Positions 62,881 through 64,000 of a stretch of DNA of 64,000 nt are shown here, piece by piece. A program made the translations under genes and the position numbers. A model generated the notes under the pieces. That model had not been told where the DNA came from. It did no database searches and saw only the letters and a list, made by a program, of their open reading frames with translations. The stretch spans positions 7,448,056 to 7,512,055 of the forward strand of contig NZ_CP097800.1 in assembly GCF_000612545.2 (NCBI RefSeq), written 5' to 3'. The first letter of the stretch is position 1. The number at the start of each line of letters is the position of its first letter. The stretch is from Streptomyces sp. PCS3-D2 (GTDB lineage: Bacteria > Actinomycetota > Actinomycetes > Streptomycetales > Streptomycetaceae).

Positions 62881-64000
62881 GTGAACCACTTCCGCAGCAC
62901 CCTTCCCCGCGCCGCCCTGGGCGCGTCGGCCGGCGTTCTGGCCGCTGCCGGCGCTCGCCGTGGCCGAGCTGGTCGCCGGCTGGGTGCGGCCGGCCGCCGG
63001 GCCGGTGACGGTGGTGGGCGGCGCGGTGATCGACCGGACCCCGGCCGCGGTGAAGGACTTCGCGATCCGTACGTTCGGGGAGAACGACAAGACCGTCCTG
63101 CAGTCGGGAATCCTGGCGATCCTCGCCGTCATCGCCGTCGGTCTGGGCATCCTGGCCTTGGACCCGGCGGGCCGGTGCCGCCGGCGTGCTGCTGTTCGGG
63201 ATCGTCGGCTCCGCGGCGGCCCTCAGCCGCCCGGACTCCACCGGAATCGGCGATGCACTGCCCTCGATCGCCGGAGCACTCGCAGGGGCAACCGCCCTGT
63301 ACGTCCTGGCCTCCAAGGCGGTACCCGTTCCGGCACCGGCGGCGGGGACGGGCACAGCGGCACCGAAGGATGGAGCAGGCGCGGTTTCCTTGCCTCGGCG
63401 GCCCTGACCGCTGTGGCGGCCGCATCGGCAGGCGCCCTCGGCCGGTTCCTCTCCGGCCGGCAGGGGCAGGGAGCGGTCGCCTCCCGCGCCGGCCTGGTCC
63501 TGCCCCCACCGGCCTCCCGGCTCCGCCCGTACCGGCCGGAGCCCGGTTGAAGGTGCCCGGCATCAGCCCCTTCACCACCCCCAACGCCGACTTCTACCGC
63601 GTCGACACCGCTCTGACCGTCCCAGGGTCGACGCCGGCAGCTGGCGGCTGCGCCTCCACGGCAAAGGCGTCACCACACCGCGCACCTACACCCTCGACGA
63701 GCTCTGGACCGCCCGCTCGTGGAACGCGACATCACCCTGACCTGCGTCTCCAACGAGGTCGGCGGCCCCTACCTCGGTACCGCCCGCTGGCTCGGCGTCC
63801 CCCTGGCCGCGCTGCTCGCCGAGTGCGGGGTGAAACCGCCGTCGAAGGGCGGCCCGGCCGACCAGCTGGTGGCCCGGTCCGTGGACGGGATGACGCTCGG
63901 CTCACCGGTCGAGGACGTCATGGACGGCCGCGACGCGATCCTCGCGGTCGGCATGAACGGCGAACCGCTGCCCTTCGACCACGGCTTCCCCGTCCGCATG
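62881..64000 (+). CDS. molybdopterin-dependent oxidoreductase, 3' end outside window, frame-broken
   Basis: The N-terminus is membrane-bound, with segments LPALAVAELVAGWVRPAAGP, LQSGILAILAVIAVGLGILA and LLFGIVGSAAALSRPD. It is followed by RRGFLASAALTAVAAASAGA. The sulfite-oxidase-like Mo-pterin domain then begins: GISPFTTPNADFYRVDTALT, WRLRLHGKGVTTPRTYTLDE, LTCVSNEVGGPYLGTARWLG with the Cys ligand to molybdenum, and DGMTLGSPVEDVMDGRDAIL. Five or so one-base breaks interrupt the frame and the gene continues past the window. It probably acts as an extracytoplasmic reductase or oxidase. Confidence 0.78.
   Translation, partial: MNHFRSTLPRAALGASAGVLAAAGARRGRAGRRLGAAGRRAGDGGGRRGDRPDPGRGEGLRDPYVRGERQDRPAVGNPGDPRRHRRRSGHPGLGPGGPVPPACCCSGSSAPRRPSAARTPPESAMHCPRSPEHSQGQPPCTSWPPRRYPFRHRRRGRAQRHRRMEQARFPCLGGPDRCGGRIGRRPRPVPLRPAGAGSGRLPRRPGPAPTGLPAPPVPAGARLKVPGISPFTTPNADFYRVDTALTVPGSTPAAGGCASTAKASPHRAPTPSTSSGPPARGTRHHPDLRLQRGRRPLPRYRPLARRPPGRAARRVRGETAVEGRPGRPAGGPVRGRDDARLTGRGRHGRPRRDPRGRHERRTAALRPRLPRPH

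Overview
The very high G+C content, the GTG starts, the near-absence of A/T at third codon positions and the gene families (LAL-type LuxR regulators, secreted NlpC/P60 and SLT enzymes, YD-repeat toxins with WXG-like partners, a DUF2975-XRE pair) point to a Streptomyces or close relative. Mobile debris and orphan secreted proteins suggest a chromosome arm, not the core.

About 1-29 kb is a graveyard of insertion sequences. It holds intact or broken members of IS3, IS5, IS30, IS110, IS256, IS630, ISL3, Tn3 and an NF041680-type family, many truncated into each other. Between them lie polymorphic-toxin parts: a detached toxin tail with a frameshifted immunity-like gene (4.8-5.4 kb), a secreted HNH nuclease gene split by an ankyrin/HEAT gene (6.5-8.5 kb), and a leftward operon SseB-like / WXG-like helical protein / YD-repeat (Rhs) toxin / putative immunity (16.3-22.8 kb). 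The toxin is split by one extra A in a run of seven, and a clean IS256 copy sits about 29 bp upstream of the operon. A 264-bp MITE, a complete IS5 element and a dying IS5 element sit edge to edge at 12.57-15.14 kb.

About 29-41.6 kb is calmer. It has an orphan sugar-binding lipoprotein, a PIG-L deacetylase with a propeller-like C-terminus, a GH15-like (alpha/alpha)6 hydrolase divergent from a polytopic membrane protein, a lamin-tail-domain secreted protein and a luciferase-like oxidoreductase. Long GC-rich stretches between them carry simple repeats but no recognisable gene.

At 41.9-44.4 kb two consecutive secreted proteins end in long arrays of a 12-residue Gly/Thr/Gln/Asn repeat. Each is followed by a perfect hairpin sharing a core, and each is preceded by the 12-mer GTCAAGCCCCGA. 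I consider this pair the best candidate for an undescribed system. A Lys/His/Asp-rich secreted protein lies at 48.0 kb.

About 48.6-64 kb holds a variant tRNA-Trp(CCA), a PuuE-like deacetylase, an SLT-domain enzyme, an eIF5A-like protein lacking the hypusine lysine, a deoxynucleoside kinase, a giant LuxR regulator, an AraC regulator, a ribosome-inactivating-protein homologue, LysR/cupin genes, a rhomboid-like membrane protein, an NlpC/P60 enzyme, a DUF2975-XRE pair with its operator, and a molybdopterin oxidoreductase running off the end. Almost every gene here shows one-base frame breaks within otherwise well conserved families. The simplest reading is indel errors in the sequence, so those genes are reported as spans and not as dead genes.
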